Positions 49,232 through 59,723 are shown, counted from the first letter of the stretch. The stretch: 64,000 nucleotides of DNA from Paracoccus bogoriensis (GCF_019431455.1 NZ_JAHYSR010000010.1:1-64000), one strand, 5' to 3'. Notes: a model not told the origin generated them from the letters alone. Translations and numbers: made by a program.

Positions 49232-49262
49232 AAAAGGGGCCCGGCCAGAGGCCGGACCCTTT
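49232..49262 (-). terminator. Rho-independent terminator of mdh
   Basis: On the minus strand GGGTCCGGCC-TCT-GGCCGGGCCC then CTTTT. The stem has a T-G pair on this strand where the plus strand has a mismatch, so it works for mdh, 36 bases past its stop. Confidence 0.8.
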
Positions 49263-49297
49263 CGCTGGTCTGACGGATGATCGTGCGACGGGCCGGA

Positions 49298-50566
<1,269 letters not shown>

Positions 50567-51451
50567 ATGATCCGTTCCGCCCTCTATATCCCCGCCGCAA
50601 ATCCCCGCGCGATGGAAAAGGCCCGTGACCTGCCCGTCGATGCCATCCTGTTCGATCTGGAGGATGCCGTTGCCCCTGATGCCAAGGCCGGGGCGCGTGA
50701 CCATCTGGCCCGCGCGCTTCAGGCCGATTACGGCCCGCGCCAGCGCATCCTGCGGATCAACGCGCTGACCACGCCCTGGGGCGCCGATGACGCGGCGCTG
50801 GCCGCACGGATGGCGGGCCATCTGGATGGGGTGCTGCTGCCCAAGACCGCCGGGCCGCAGGATCTGGACGCCTTGGCGGCTCTGGTGCCCGGTCTGCCGC
50901 TCTGGGCGATGATCGAGACGCCGCAGGGCGTTCTGTCGGCCCCGCAGATCGCCGCGCATCCGCGCCTGCACGCCCTGGTCATGGGCACCAACGATCTGGC
51001 CCGGGAATTGCGCTGCCGCAACCGGGCCGACCGCCTGCCGCTGCTGCCCGCGCTTGGCGCCTGCCTGCTGGCGGCGCGGGCGCATGACCGGCTGATCCTC
51101 GACGGGGTTTATAACGCCTTTCGCGACATCGACGGCCTGCGGGCCGAGGCCGAACAGGGGCGCGACCTGGGCTTTGACGGCAAGACCCTGATCCATCCCG
51201 ACCAGATCGCCATTGCCAATGCGTGCTTTGGCCCGACCGAGGCCGAGATCGCGCAGGCCCGCCGCGAGATCGCCGCCTACCAGGCCGCGCTGGCGGCAGG
51301 GCAAGGTATTGCGGTGCTTGACGGCCGCATCGTCGAGAATCTGCACGTCGAAGCCGCCCGCCACCTGATCGCCCGCGCCGAGGCGATTGCGAAAGGCGCA
51401 CATCAAGGGCAGTCTGCGGGCAGTCTTGATCCAGCCGGAGACGCCAGATGA
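50567..51451 (+). CDS. mcl2: HpcH/HpaI-family CoA lyase-like enzyme, probable (3S)-malyl-CoA thioesterase
   Basis: 294 residues; citrate-lyase beta type barrel: MIRSALYIPAANPRAMEKARDLPVDAILFDLEDAV, PWGADDAALA, WAMIETPQGVLSA, MGTNDLARELR and GFDGKTLIHPDQIAIAN. It is close in size and position to the Mcl2 of Rhodobacter sphaeroides, which hydrolyses malyl-CoA in an apparent malate synthase route and lies beside TCA genes. The exact reaction cannot be settled here; a citryl-CoA or malyl-CoA lyase is an alternative. Confidence 0.75.
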   Translation: MIRSALYIPAANPRAMEKARDLPVDAILFDLEDAVAPDAKAGARDHLARALQADYGPRQRILRINALTTPWGADDAALAARMAGHLDGVLLPKTAGPQDLDALAALVPGLPLWAMIETPQGVLSAPQIAAHPRLHALVMGTNDLARELRCRNRADRLPLLPALGACLLAARAHDRLILDGVYNAFRDIDGLRAEAEQGRDLGFDGKTLIHPDQIAIANACFGPTEAEIAQARREIAAYQAALAAGQGIAVLDGRIVENLHVEAARHLIARAEAIAKGAHQGQSAGSLDPAGDAR

Positions 51452-52002
51452 CGATCCTGATCCTTGGCGTGGCCCTGTGGTGGGCCGCGCATCTTTTCAA
51501 GCGCATCGCCCCCGAACGTCGTGCCGCCATGGGCGACCGGGGCAAGGGGCTGGTCGCGCTGGTGCTGCTGCTGTCGGTGCTGCTGATGGTCGTGGGCTAT
51601 CGCCGGGCCGACGGGGCGTTCTTCTGGGGGCCGCATCCGGCTCTCGTCGGCATCAACAACCTGCTGGTGCTGCTGGCCTTCTATCTCTATGCCGCCGACG
51701 GGATGAAGACCCGCGTGACCGCCTGGCTGCGCCATCCGCAGTTGACGGCATTTTCACTCTGGGCTTTTGCGCATCTGCTGGTCAACGGCGACATGCCGTC
51801 CTTCATCCTGTTCGGCGGGCTGCTGGTCTGGGCGCTGGTCGAGATCGTGGTGATCAACCGCGCCGTGCCGGTCTGGAACCGCCCCCGCGGCCCGTTCCCC
51901 GCCCGCAAGGAGGCGATGGCCGCAGCGGGCGCCGTGATCGTGACGCTGGTTGTCGGTGTCATCCATGGCTGGATCGGCCCCTGGCCCTTCGGAGGCGCGT
52001 GA
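51448..52002 (+). CDS. NnrU-family membrane protein
   Basis: 184 residues with five or six predicted membrane helices; WWAAHLFKRIAPERR, WGPHPALVGINNLLVLLAFYLYAADGM and NGDMPSFILFGGLLVWALVEIVVINR are NnrU-like. The family was named from a nitrogen-oxide linked gene but its function is unclear. It overlaps mcl2 by 4 bases and the DUF1737 gene by one base, so all three are coupled. Confidence 0.85.
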   Translation: MTILILGVALWWAAHLFKRIAPERRAAMGDRGKGLVALVLLLSVLLMVVGYRRADGAFFWGPHPALVGINNLLVLLAFYLYAADGMKTRVTAWLRHPQLTAFSLWAFAHLLVNGDMPSFILFGGLLVWALVEIVVINRAVPVWNRPRGPFPARKEAMAAAGAVIVTLVVGVIHGWIGPWPFGGA

Positions 52003-52208
52003 TGCCCCTGATCTATCGCATGATCACCGAGGACGACACGTCCCAATTCTGCCATCGCGTCAGCGAGGCGCTGTCGAAGGGCTGGCAGTTGCAGGGCAGC
52101 CCGACCATGGCCTTTGATGCGGCGCGCGGGGTAATGCGCTGCGGGCAGGCCGTCACGAAACAGATCGACACGCCCTATCATCCCGACATGAAGCTGGGTC
52201 AGCAATGA
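52002..52208 (+). CDS. DUF1737 domain-containing small protein
   Basis: 68 residues, with YRMITEDDTSQFCHRVSEALSKGWQLQGSP, a DUF1737 motif ending with WQLQG. The function is unknown. ATG 52002 lies on the last base of the NnrU stop codon, so it is translated with it. The sdh operator region follows. Confidence 0.8.
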   Translation: MPLIYRMITEDDTSQFCHRVSEALSKGWQLQGSPTMAFDAARGVMRCGQAVTKQIDTPYHPDMKLGQQ

Positions 52209-52486
52209 CCGGCGGATTCGCAGCGCCGCCGCCGATTGCGCTAACGCGGCCAAGGGCTTGCGGGGCAGGCCGCCCCCAGCGGCGCGACCTGTGATCACAG
52301 GCAGGACGTGCGTGATCACAAAGCCTGCGAATCCGCGCCATTTCCGCGCAGTGTCTGGAATCAGCAAGTGACAGTCGCCACAATACCGGTCAAGAGACCG
52401 CAAATCGCCAGCCCGCGCGGCCAGCCCGAACCCAAGGACGGTGGCTGGCGCGGGTTCTGTCAGAACCGATCAAGGAGGGCCGCCTC
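52209..52486. other. sdh operon control region
   Basis: 278 bases between DUF1737 and sdhC. No gene seen. It carries two GTGATCACA palindromes 21 bases apart (52290-52320), and a half-site GCGCTAAC at 52238 resembling LacI-type operators. GATCAAGGAGGG precedes sdhC. Confidence 0.6.
52290..52320. promoter_or_regulatory. Tandem GTGATCACA operators upstream of sdhC
   Basis: TGTGATCACA at 52290-52299 and CGTGATCACA at 52311-52320 repeat with 21-base spacing, matching the pair upstream of sucC. They are 167-197 bases before sdhC. Shared regulation with sucCD is inferred, with a GntR-type activator such as AkgR as candidate. Confidence 0.7.
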
Positions 52487-52876
52487 ATGGCCGATGTGAA
52501 CCGGGGTAACCGGCCGCTTTCCCCCCATCTTCAGGTCTATCGCCTGCCTTTGCCGGCGATCACCTCGATCATGACGCGCATCACCGGCCACGCGCTGGTG
52601 GCGGGTATTCTGCTGCTGGTCTGGTGGCTTGTCGCCGCCGTCTCGAGCCCCGGCGCATTCGCCGCCGCCGACTGGGTGCTGCGGTCCTGGATCGGCTTTC
52701 TCGTGATGCTGGGATCGACCTGGGCGCTGTGGTTCCACCTGCTTTCGGGCGTGCGCCACCTGTTCTACGACGCGGGCATGGGCCTGGAAATCGAGGACGC
52801 CAAGCGGTCCTCGTGGGGCATCATCATCGGTTCGGTCGCGCTGACCGTGCTGAGCCTGATCATCTTCTTCACCTGA
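52487..52876 (+). CDS. sdhC: Succinate dehydrogenase cytochrome b556 subunit
   Basis: 129 residues, three membrane helices; NRGNRPLSPHLQVYRLPLPA, ITSIMTRITGHAL, and HLLSGVRHLFYDAG containing the haem-ligand His. It anchors SdhAB in the inner membrane and helps bind quinone. AAGGAGGGC precedes the ATG. sdhD follows by 16 bases. Confidence 0.95.
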   Translation: MADVNRGNRPLSPHLQVYRLPLPAITSIMTRITGHALVAGILLLVWWLVAAVSSPGAFAAADWVLRSWIGFLVMLGSTWALWFHLLSGVRHLFYDAGMGLEIEDAKRSSWGIIIGSVALTVLSLIIFFT

Positions 52877-52892
52877 GCCAAGGGGGCAGACA

Positions 52893-53279
52893 ATGCGCTA
52901 CATCACTCCCCGCAAGGCCGCGATCGGCATGGGTTCGGCCCGCACCGGGACACTGCATCACTGGCAGATGACTGTCACTTCGGCCGCGCTGCTGATCCTG
53001 ACGCCGCTGTTCATGATCGTCGTGGGCGGCGCCATCGGTCTGGAACGCGCGGCGGTCATCGCTCATTTCGGCCGCCCTTTTGCCGGGATCGTCACGGCGC
53101 TGTTCATCGTGGTGGGCATGATCCACTTCATCAAGGGCACGCGGATCATGCTGGACGATTACCTGCATGGCACCGCCAACCGCGTGGCGATCATCGTCTC
53201 GCACATCTTCGGCTGGGGCGTCATCGCCACGGCGCTGTTTGCGCTGGCCAAGATGGCCTTCACCACTCCCGTGATCTGA
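52893..53279 (+). CDS. sdhD: Succinate dehydrogenase hydrophobic membrane anchor subunit
   Basis: 128 residues, three membrane helices; [21 protein letters not shown], then [16 protein letters not shown] with a likely haem His nearby. With SdhC it forms the membrane anchor of complex II. sdhA follows by 7 bases. Confidence 0.93.
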   Translation: MRYITPRKAAIGMGSARTGTLHHWQMTVTSAALLILTPLFMIVVGGAIGLERAAVIAHFGRPFAGIVTALFIVVGMIHFIKGTRIMLDDYLHGTANRVAIIVSHIFGWGVIATALFALAKMAFTTPVI

Positions 53280-53286
53280 GGACGAC

Positions 53287-55089
53287 ATGGCTGCTTACGA
53301 AACCCAAACGCATGATTATGACGTCGTGGTGGTGGGCGCCGGGGGCGCTGGTCTGCGCGCGACGCTCGGCATGGCCGAACAGGGTCTGCGCACGGCCTGC
53401 GTGACCAAGGTCTTTCCGACCCGCAGCCACACGGTGGCCGCCCAGGGGGGCATTGCCGCCAGTCTGGCCAATATGGGCCCCGACAACTGGCAATGGCACA
53501 TGTATGATACCGTCAAGGGGTCGGATTGGCTGGGCGATACGGACGCCATGGAATACCTGGCGCGCGAGGCTCCCAAGGCGGTCTATGAGCTCGAGCATTA
53601 CGGTGTGCCCTTCTCGCGGACCGAGGATGGCAAGATCTATCAGCGTCCCTTCGGCGGCCACACGACCGAATTCGGCGAAGGCCCGCCCGTGCAGCGCACC
53701 TGCGCTGCGGCCGACCGGACCGGCCACGCGATCCTGCACACGCTCTATGGTCAATCGCTCAAGAACAACGCGGAATTCTTCATCGAATATTTCGCGCTGG
53801 ACCTGATGATCACCGATGGCCGCTGCACCGGCGTCGTCTGCTGGAAGCTGGATGACGGCACGATCCATGTCTTCAACGCCAAGATGGTCGTGCTGGCCAC
53901 CGGCGGCTATGGCCGCGCCTATTTCAGTGCGACCTCGGCTCATACCTGCACCGGCGATGGCGGCGGGATGGTGGCGCGTGCGGGCCTGCCTTTGCAGGAT
54001 ATGGAGTTCGTGCAGTTCCACCCGACGGGCATCTATGGCTCGGGCTGCCTGATCACCGAAGGCGCGCGGGGCGAGGGCGGCTATCTGACCAACTCGGAGG
54101 GCGAGCGCTTCATGGAGCGTTATGCGCCGACCTACAAGGATCTGGCCAGCCGCGACGTGGTCTCGCGCTGCATGACGCTGGAGATCCGCGAAGGCCGCGG
54201 CGTGGGCGAGCACAAGGATCACATCTTCCTGAACCTGATGCATCTGCCGCCCGAGACCCTGGCCGAGCGTCTGCCGGGCATCAGCGAAAGCGCCAGGATC
54301 TTTGCCGGCGTCGATGTGACCCGCGCGCCGATCCCGGTCATCCCGACCGTGCATTACAACATGGGCGGTATCCCGACGAATTACTGGGGCGAGGTTCTGG
54401 CCCCGACCGAGGATGATCCGGACCGCGTCTTCCCGGGCCTGATGGCGGTGGGCGAGGCAGGTTGCGCCTCGGTTCACGGCGCGAACCGGCTTGGCTCGAA
54501 CAGCCTGATCGACCTTGTGGTTTTCGGCCGCGCCGCCGCGATTCGCGCCGGTCAGGTCGTGGACCGCGCGGGCGCGGTTCCCGCGACCAACAAGGCCGAA
54601 CTGGACCGCGCGCTGGACCGCTTCGACGGGCTGCGTCACGCCAATGGCACGGTGCGCACCGCCGAGCTGCGCGACCAGATGCAGCGCACGATGCAGGCCG
54701 ATGCCGCCGTGTTCCGCACCGACAAGACGCTGGCCGAGGGCTGCCGGAAGATGGAGGCGATCGCCGCCAAGCTGGACGATCTCAAGGTCACGGATCGCGG
54801 TCTGATCTGGAACACCGATCTGATGGAAACGCTGGAGCTGACCAACCTGATGCCCAATGCCTTGGCGACCATCGTCGCGGCCGAGGCGCGCAAGGAAAGC
54901 CGCGGCGCCCACGCGCACGAGGATTACCCTGAGCGGGATGATGCCAACTGGCGCAAGCATTCGCTTGCCTGGGTGGAGGGGAACAAGGTTAAACTGGCCT
55001 ATCGTCCCGTTCATCTGGAACCTTTGACCAGGGTCGAGGAAGGCGGGATCGACTTGCAGAAGATTGCTCCGAAGAAAAGGGTTTACTGA
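53287..55089 (+). CDS. sdhA: Succinate dehydrogenase flavoprotein subunit
   Basis: 600 residues; FAD-binding [21 protein letters not shown], covalent FAD His in [14 protein letters not shown], the active-site [21 protein letters not shown] and [11 protein letters not shown]. It oxidises succinate in the TCA cycle. The stop overlaps the ATG of a lipoprotein gene by one base. Confidence 0.96.
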   Translation: MAAYETQTHDYDVVVVGAGGAGLRATLGMAEQGLRTACVTKVFPTRSHTVAAQGGIAASLANMGPDNWQWHMYDTVKGSDWLGDTDAMEYLAREAPKAVYELEHYGVPFSRTEDGKIYQRPFGGHTTEFGEGPPVQRTCAAADRTGHAILHTLYGQSLKNNAEFFIEYFALDLMITDGRCTGVVCWKLDDGTIHVFNAKMVVLATGGYGRAYFSATSAHTCTGDGGGMVARAGLPLQDMEFVQFHPTGIYGSGCLITEGARGEGGYLTNSEGERFMERYAPTYKDLASRDVVSRCMTLEIREGRGVGEHKDHIFLNLMHLPPETLAERLPGISESARIFAGVDVTRAPIPVIPTVHYNMGGIPTNYWGEVLAPTEDDPDRVFPGLMAVGEAGCASVHGANRLGSNSLIDLVVFGRAAAIRAGQVVDRAGAVPATNKAELDRALDRFDGLRHANGTVRTAELRDQMQRTMQADAAVFRTDKTLAEGCRKMEAIAAKLDDLKVTDRGLIWNTDLMETLELTNLMPNALATIVAAEARKESRGAHAHEDYPERDDANWRKHSLAWVEGNKVKLAYRPVHLEPLTRVEEGGIDLQKIAPKKRVY

Positions 55090-55457
55090 TGCGCTTGAAA
55101 CTGTTTGCGGCCTTTGGCCTGTCCGCTGCCGTGCTGGCGGGCTGTGTCGCGCCCGTTCCGGTGCCCGGTCCGGCGGTGCCTCCGGCACCTGTCGCCGCGC
55201 CTGCGCCCACCACGCTGGATGCCGCGTCGCGTCAGGTGGCGCGCAACACGATCCAGCGAGAGATCCAGAACCGCTTTCAGGGCGTGGATGTCGCCCCCTG
55301 GACCGATTGCGTGATGAACAACGCGACCACCGCCGAACTGATCGACATCGCCCAGATGTCGAATGCGGGCTCGAGCGGCGTCAGCCAGAGCGTGGCGGCC
55401 ATCGTCTCGCGTCCGGCCACAACGCAGTGCATCGCCGCCGCGGCGCGCCGGGCGTGA
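55089..55457 (+). CDS. Lipoprotein in the sdh operon
   Basis: 122 residues with a lipobox LAGCVAP, then a Pro/Ala-rich linker (about residues 20-42) and a short domain with two Cys (WTDCVM, TTQCIAA). It starts on the last base of sdhA. Function unknown. A related gene lies between sdhA and sdhB in other Paracoccus relatives, I believe, but this needs checking. Confidence 0.7.
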   Translation: MRLKLFAAFGLSAAVLAGCVAPVPVPGPAVPPAPVAAPAPTTLDAASRQVARNTIQREIQNRFQGVDVAPWTDCVMNNATTAELIDIAQMSNAGSSGVSQSVAAIVSRPATTQCIAAAARRA

Positions 55458-55461
55458 TCCG

Positions 55462-55782
55462 ATGGCGTTTGCGCGGGCCTTGTCTGCAATGTTGCTGCCT
55501 CTGGCACTGGGTCTGGCCGCCTGCGGACCGGTCCCGGTCGAGCAGGCCGAACGCAGCTGCCTGCGCGACGCCGAACTGGCGCAGCGTCCGCGGGGCGAGG
55601 TCGCTATCGGGGTCGGCTCCGGCCCCGGCGGCACCCGCACCGCGGGCCGCGTCACGCTGGAGGTCGGCAGCGATTATCTGGCCGGACGCGACCCGGCCCA
55701 GGTCTTCGATCGCTGCGTCCTCAACCGCTCGGGGCAGATGCCGACGCGCGGACTTTACCAACAACCCGGCTGGCGGGGTTGA
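55462..55782 (+). CDS. Second small lipoprotein in the sdh operon
   Basis: 106 residues from ATG 55462; signal segment and lipobox LGLAACGP near residue 21, then RSCLRDAELAQRP and a Gly-rich GVGSGPGGTRTAGRV turn, ending with an RCVLNRSG segment. Two Cys in the mature part suggest a disulfide. No family known to me. It overlaps the sulfotransferase-like gene by 4 bases. Confidence 0.7.
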   Translation: MAFARALSAMLLPLALGLAACGPVPVEQAERSCLRDAELAQRPRGEVAIGVGSGPGGTRTAGRVTLEVGSDYLAGRDPAQVFDRCVLNRSGQMPTRGLYQQPGWRG

Positions 55783-56636
55783 TCATGGCAGGGGCTGACA
55801 CCAGCACGCCCGCGGGCCGTCCGATGATTCTGCATCTGGGGGTGCAGAAGACGGGCACGACCTCGCTGCAGCGTTTTCTGCGGCTGAATGCCTCCGCCTT
55901 GGCCGACCGGCTGATGATCCGCACGCCCGAGCAGGGCACGCCGATGCGCCCCTTGGGCCGCGCGGCGATCCGTCTCAGCCTTGCCCCCGGCGGCGATAAT
56001 GAACACGCGCTGCGCGCGGCCTTCGAGGATGTGCTGGACACGCTGCCCGATGGCCCGCAGACTGCCCTGATCAGCCATGAGAACCTGGCCGGAGCCATGC
56101 CCGGCAATGGCGGCGAGACGCGGCTTTACCCCGCCTTGCCCCGGATCGCGCAGCTTCTGGACAAGGTCGCGCAGCAACGCGGCTTTGCTCCGATCTTTGC
56201 GATCTGCACCCGCAACATGACCGACTGGAAGCCCTCGGTCTGGGCGCAGGCGGTGCGGACGGACGGCTATGCCGGCGACTGGGACCGGTTCCAGCGCGAC
56301 ACGGCGGACCTGCCCGGTTGGGGCGATCTGTTCCGCCGCATGGGTGCGAAGCTGGGCGCGCGCCGCGTCCACCGTCTGCGGCTGGAGGATGAGACGGATC
56401 CTGCCCGCCCTGCCACCCAGCTTCTGCGTCTGGCGGGCCTGGACCCGGCCCGCATTGCCACCCTGCCGCCACTGGAGGGTCGCGCGATGGAGCGGCTTTC
56501 GAGCGGATCGACCGAATTTCTGCGCCGCATCAATGGATTGGCGCTTGATCCTGGAATCCGTGACAAGGTGGCGGAGCTTGTTGCGCGCTCGCAGACATTG
56601 TTTGCGGCCGATTGGCCGCCCAAAGGCACTTCCTGA
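55779..56636 (+). CDS. Sulfotransferase-like protein embedded in the sdh operon
   Basis: 285 residues; the N-terminal P-loop-like MILHLGVQKTGTTSLQRFL fits the 5'-PAPS binding motif (PKTGTTSL) of sulfotransferases, and later SHENLAG and DWKPSVWAQ resemble the family. Acceptor unknown. It lies between sdhA-lipoproteins and sdhB, overlapping the former by 4 bases and 12 bases before sdhB. It is an unusual gene for this operon and has normal codon use, so it is not obviously recent. Confidence 0.75.
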   Translation: MIMAGADTSTPAGRPMILHLGVQKTGTTSLQRFLRLNASALADRLMIRTPEQGTPMRPLGRAAIRLSLAPGGDNEHALRAAFEDVLDTLPDGPQTALISHENLAGAMPGNGGETRLYPALPRIAQLLDKVAQQRGFAPIFAICTRNMTDWKPSVWAQAVRTDGYAGDWDRFQRDTADLPGWGDLFRRMGAKLGARRVHRLRLEDETDPARPATQLLRLAGLDPARIATLPPLEGRAMERLSSGSTEFLRRINGLALDPGIRDKVAELVARSQTLFAADWPPKGTS

Positions 56637-56648
56637 AAGGAGCAACCC

Positions 56649-57428
56649 ATGGTCCAGTTTACCCTGCCCAAGAACAGCCAGATCCGGGTCGGCAAGACCT
56701 GGCCCAAGCCCGAGGGCGCGACGAATATCCGCAAGTTCAAGATCTACCGCTGGGATCCCGAAACGGGAGAGAACCCGCGTCTGGATACCTATTTCGTCGA
56801 TCTGGACAAATGCGGCCCGATGGTGCTGGATGCACTGATCAAGATCAAGAACGAGATCGACCCGACCCTGTCCTTCCGCCGGTCCTGCCGCGAGGGGATC
56901 TGCGGCTCCTGCGCGATGGTCATTGACGGCGGCAACCGCCTGGCCTGCATCTTCGGCATCGACGAGGTCGCGGGCGATATCGCGATCTATCCGTTGCCGC
57001 ATATGCCGGTGGTCAAGGATCTGGTCCCCGACCTGACGCATTTCTACGCCCAGCACGCGAGCGTGAACCCCTATCTGCAAACCAAGTCGCCGACGCCCGG
57101 CAAGGAATGGCGACAGTCCATCGAGGATCGCAAGAAGCTGGACGGTCTTTATGAATGCATCCTTTGCGCGTCCTGCTCGACCTCGTGCCCCAGCTATTGG
57201 TGGAACGGCGACCGCTATCTGGGCCCGGCCGCGCTGTTGCACGCCTATCGCTGGATCATCGACTCGCGCGACGAGGCCACGGGCGAGCGGTTGGATGCGC
57301 TGGAGGATCCGTTCAAGCTCTATCGTTGCCACACGATCATGAACTGCACGAATACCTGCCCCAAGGGCCTGAACCCCGCCAAGGCCATCGCCGCCATCAA
57401 GCACATGATGGTCGAGCGCGCCGCCTGA
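56649..57428 (+). CDS. sdhB: Succinate dehydrogenase iron-sulfur subunit
   Basis: 259 residues; [16 protein letters not shown] (2Fe-2S), [18 protein letters not shown] and [17 protein letters not shown] (4Fe-4S and 3Fe-4S). Completes complex II. GAAAGGAG precedes the ATG. A strong hairpin follows. Confidence 0.96.
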   Translation: MVQFTLPKNSQIRVGKTWPKPEGATNIRKFKIYRWDPETGENPRLDTYFVDLDKCGPMVLDALIKIKNEIDPTLSFRRSCREGICGSCAMVIDGGNRLACIFGIDEVAGDIAIYPLPHMPVVKDLVPDLTHFYAQHASVNPYLQTKSPTPGKEWRQSIEDRKKLDGLYECILCASCSTSCPSYWWNGDRYLGPAALLHAYRWIIDSRDEATGERLDALEDPFKLYRCHTIMNCTNTCPKGLNPAKAIAAIKHMMVERAA

Positions 57429-57441
57429 CACAGCACGAATC

Positions 57442-57473
57442 CCGAAGGCCCGGAGCATGATCCGGGCCTTCGG
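57442..57473. terminator. Bidirectional terminator between sdhB and the Fur-family gene
   Basis: CCGAAGGCCCGGA-GCATGA-TCCGGGCCTTCGG is a perfect 13-base stem, 13 bases after sdhB and 3 bases from the convergent regulator stop. Confidence 0.8.
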
Positions 57474-57476
57474 CAA

Positions 57477-57899
57477 TCAGCCCCGGCTTTTGCGGACGTA
57501 AAGTTCCAGCCGGTGATGGACGATTTCATAGCCCATTTCGGCGGCGATCTCGGCCTGAAGGCGCTCGATCCGGTCATCGGTGAATTCGATCACCGCGCCG
57601 CTGTCCAGGTCGATCATGTGGTCGTGATGGGCCTCGTCGGCGGCCTCCCACCGGGCAGGTTCGCCCTGGAATTCCAGCTTGTCGATCACGCCCTGCGCCT
57701 GAAGCGTGGTCAGCGTGCGATAAACCGTCGCCAGCGAGACACCTGCCCCTGCCGCGACCGCCCGCGCGTGCAATTCCGCGGCATCCGGATGGTCGGATGC
57801 CGCCGCGATGACCCCCAGCAAGGCCGCGCGCTGCCGCGTGACCCGCACCCCCGCGCCGCGCAGCGCCTGTTCCAGCCTTTTTCTGCGTTCCTTGCTCAT
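57477..57899 (-). CDS. Fur-family metalloregulator (Mur/Fur/Zur-like)
   Basis: 140 residues from ATG 57899. The DNA-binding region is VRVTRQRAALLGVIAAASDHPDAAELHARA and SLATVYRTLTTL; metal-site candidates are in EAHHDHMIDLDSG and the C-terminal HHRLELYV. It is divergent from a metal ABC transporter and probably represses it in the presence of its metal. Mn or Fe is favoured by the SitABCD-type partner, but Zn cannot be excluded. Longer upstream starts are rejected: they would run through the palindromes. Confidence 0.88.
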   Translation of the reverse strand: MSKERRKRLEQALRGAGVRVTRQRAALLGVIAAASDHPDAAELHARAVAAGAGVSLATVYRTLTTLQAQGVIDKLEFQGEPARWEAADEAHHDHMIDLDSGAVIEFTDDRIERLQAEIAAEMGYEIVHHRLELYVRKSRG

Positions 57900-57924
57900 G
57901 GGCTCATCTTGCCGCAAACAGGCG

Positions 57925-57971
57925 CCAGTTGCAACTGGTTCGCAACTGTTGACAGTTGCGAATGATTCGCA
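57925..57971. promoter_or_regulatory. Nested palindromes between the Fur-family gene and the metal transporter
   Basis: Three dyads: CCAGTTGCAACTGG (57925-57938), TTCGCAACTGT-TG-ACAGTTGCGAA (57939-57962, perfect 11-base arms) and TGCGAAT-G-ATTCGCA (57957-57971, perfect 7-base arms). The last resembles alphaproteobacterial Mur/Fur boxes. They fill the 97-base divergent gap and so control both genes. Confidence 0.7.
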
Positions 57972-57996
57972 TATCCATGCGGCACAGGAGGATTGC

Positions 57997-58872
57997 ATGA
58001 CCCGTCTGCTTGCCGCCGCTCTGACCTGCCTTCCCGCTCTGGCCTTGGCCGATCAGGTGAAGGTCGCGACCAGCTTCACGATTCTTGCCGACATGGCCCG
58101 CAACGTCGCGGGCGATCTGGCCAAGGTTCATTCGATCACCCGCCCGGGCGCCGAGATCCACGATTACCAGCCCACCCCGCGCGACGTTCTGGGCGTGCAG
58201 GACGCCGACCTGATCCTTGTGAACGGGATGAACCTGGAAGGCTGGATCGACCCTTTCCTGGCACGTCTTGGCGATGTGCCGGTCGCGGTTCTGACCGAAG
58301 GGATCGAGCCCATCGCCATTGCGGGCGGCGGCCATGAGGGCCAGCCCAATCCCCATGCCTGGATGTCGCTGGAGAATGCCGCGATCTACGTAAGCAATAT
58401 CGTCGAGGCCCTTTCCGCCGTCGATCCCGACAATCAAGCGACCTATGCCGCCAATGCCGAGGCCTATCTGGCCCGGCTGGCCGAGGTGATCGGGCCGCTG
58501 CGCGATCAGGCGCGCGCGCTGCCCGAGGATCGGCGCTTTCTGGTCACGTCCGAGGGCGCCTTTTCCTATCTGGCGCGCGATTTCGGCCTGACCGAGATGT
58601 ATCTGTGGCCGATCAATGCTGAAGGCGAGGGCACGCCCCAGCAGGTGCGCCGCCTGATCGACCTGATGCGCGAGACGGGCGCGCCGGTGATCTTCTCCGA
58701 AAGCACCGTATCCGACCGTCCGGCGCGCAGCGTCGCCGCCGAGACGGGCGCGCGTTACGGCGGCATCCTCTATGTGGACAGCCTGTCCGATCCCGGCGGC
58801 CCCGTGCCCACCTATCTGGACCTGTTGCGCGTGACCGGCGAAACCATCGTCACCGAACTGGCCGCCGAATGA
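57997..58872 (+). CDS. Metal ABC transporter substrate-binding protein (SitA-like)
   Basis: 291 residues, signal peptide ending near ALALA, ATG 57997 with AGGAGGA. Cluster 9 binding fold: VKVATSFTILADMARNVAG, HDYQPTPRDVLGVQDADL (first His ligand), HAWMSLENAAIYVSNI, and IFSESTVSDRP with acidic ligand near the C-terminus. It lacks the His-rich loop of zinc-specific ZnuA, which favours Mn/Fe. First of four overlapping genes. Confidence 0.9.
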   Translation: MTRLLAAALTCLPALALADQVKVATSFTILADMARNVAGDLAKVHSITRPGAEIHDYQPTPRDVLGVQDADLILVNGMNLEGWIDPFLARLGDVPVAVLTEGIEPIAIAGGGHEGQPNPHAWMSLENAAIYVSNIVEALSAVDPDNQATYAANAEAYLARLAEVIGPLRDQARALPEDRRFLVTSEGAFSYLARDFGLTEMYLWPINAEGEGTPQQVRRLIDLMRETGAPVIFSESTVSDRPARSVAAETGARYGGILYVDSLSDPGGPVPTYLDLLRVTGETIVTELAAE

Positions 58873-59723
58873 GCGAAACCCCTGCCATTGCCGTCCGTGA
58901 CCTGACCGTCGCCTATCGCAGCGGCGTCACCGCGCTCAGCGATGCCAGCCTCGATGTGCCGGCCGGGTCGGTCACGGCTCTGGTCGGCGTGAACGGGGCG
59001 GGAAAATCGACGCTGTTCAAGGCGCTGATGGGGCTGGTCCCGCATGGCCGGGGCGAGGCGCGGATCATGGGCCTGCCCGTGGCGCAGGCGCTGCGCCGCA
59101 ACCTGGTCGCCTATGTTCCCCAGACCGAAGACGTTGACTGGACCTTTCCCGTCCTTGTCCGCGATGTGGTCATGATGGGTCGCTACGGGCAGATGGGCCT
59201 GATGCGCCGTCCGCGCCCCGCCGACCGTCAGGCGGTCGAGGCGGCGCTGGCGCGGGTGGGCCTGTCGGACATGGCCGCGCGCCAGATCGGCGAATTGTCC
59301 GGCGGCCAGAAAAAGCGCGTCTTTCTGGCGCGCGCGCTGGCGCAGGATGCACGCGTGATCCTGCTGGACGAGCCCTTCACCGGCGTCGATGTCGAGACCG
59401 AGCGGCGCATCATCGCGCTTCTGTCCGCGATGCGGGACGAGGGGCGGGCGATGCTGGTCTCGACCCATGATCTGGGCGCGGTGCCTGAGTATTGCGATCG
59501 GGTGGTCATGGTGAAGGGCACGGTTCTGGCCTCGGGGCCGACCGAGACGACCTTTACCCCCCAGAACCTGCGCCGCGCATTTGGCGGCACGCTGCGCCAT
59601 TTCGTGCTGGCCGGCAGCGACCTGCATGACGATCCCGACGCGCCCGGGCTGGATGTGTTCACCGATGACGAGCGGCCGCTGATCCTTTACGACGACCGCC
59701 ACCAATCCGCGGGGCGTCTGTGA
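58869..59723 (+). CDS. Metal ABC transporter ATP-binding protein (SitB-like)
   Basis: 284 residues; Walker A GVNGAGKSTLFKAL, signature LSGGQKKRVFLARAL, Walker B VILLDEPFTGVD, H-loop STHDL. It overlaps the binding protein gene and the first permease gene by 4 bases on each side. Confidence 0.93.
   Translation: MSETPAIAVRDLTVAYRSGVTALSDASLDVPAGSVTALVGVNGAGKSTLFKALMGLVPHGRGEARIMGLPVAQALRRNLVAYVPQTEDVDWTFPVLVRDVVMMGRYGQMGLMRRPRPADRQAVEAALARVGLSDMAARQIGELSGGQKKRVFLARALAQDARVILLDEPFTGVDVETERRIIALLSAMRDEGRAMLVSTHDLGAVPEYCDRVVMVKGTVLASGPTETTFTPQNLRRAFGGTLRHFVLAGSDLHDDPDAPGLDVFTDDERPLILYDDRHQSAGRL

Larger units (their letters stand above)
48968..49297. other. 330-base gap between mdh and sucC: sucC control region plus mdh terminator
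   Basis: No gene is supported. The gap holds two TGTGATCACA palindromes (49076-49106) and the mdh terminator (49232-49262). A direct repeat AAGCAGGTCGAT occurs twice near 49127-49150. The word GTTCGGTTCC lies near 48980. Confidence 0.6.

Noticed and set aside
52238..52245. GCGCTAAC half-site as a second LacI-type operator before sdhC
   Set aside because: Only half of the palindrome is present, so it is mentioned in the region entry but not claimed as an operator.
53260..55188. A 642-residue minus-strand frame opposite sdhA
   Set aside because: It is a shadow of sdhA with no recognisable motif.
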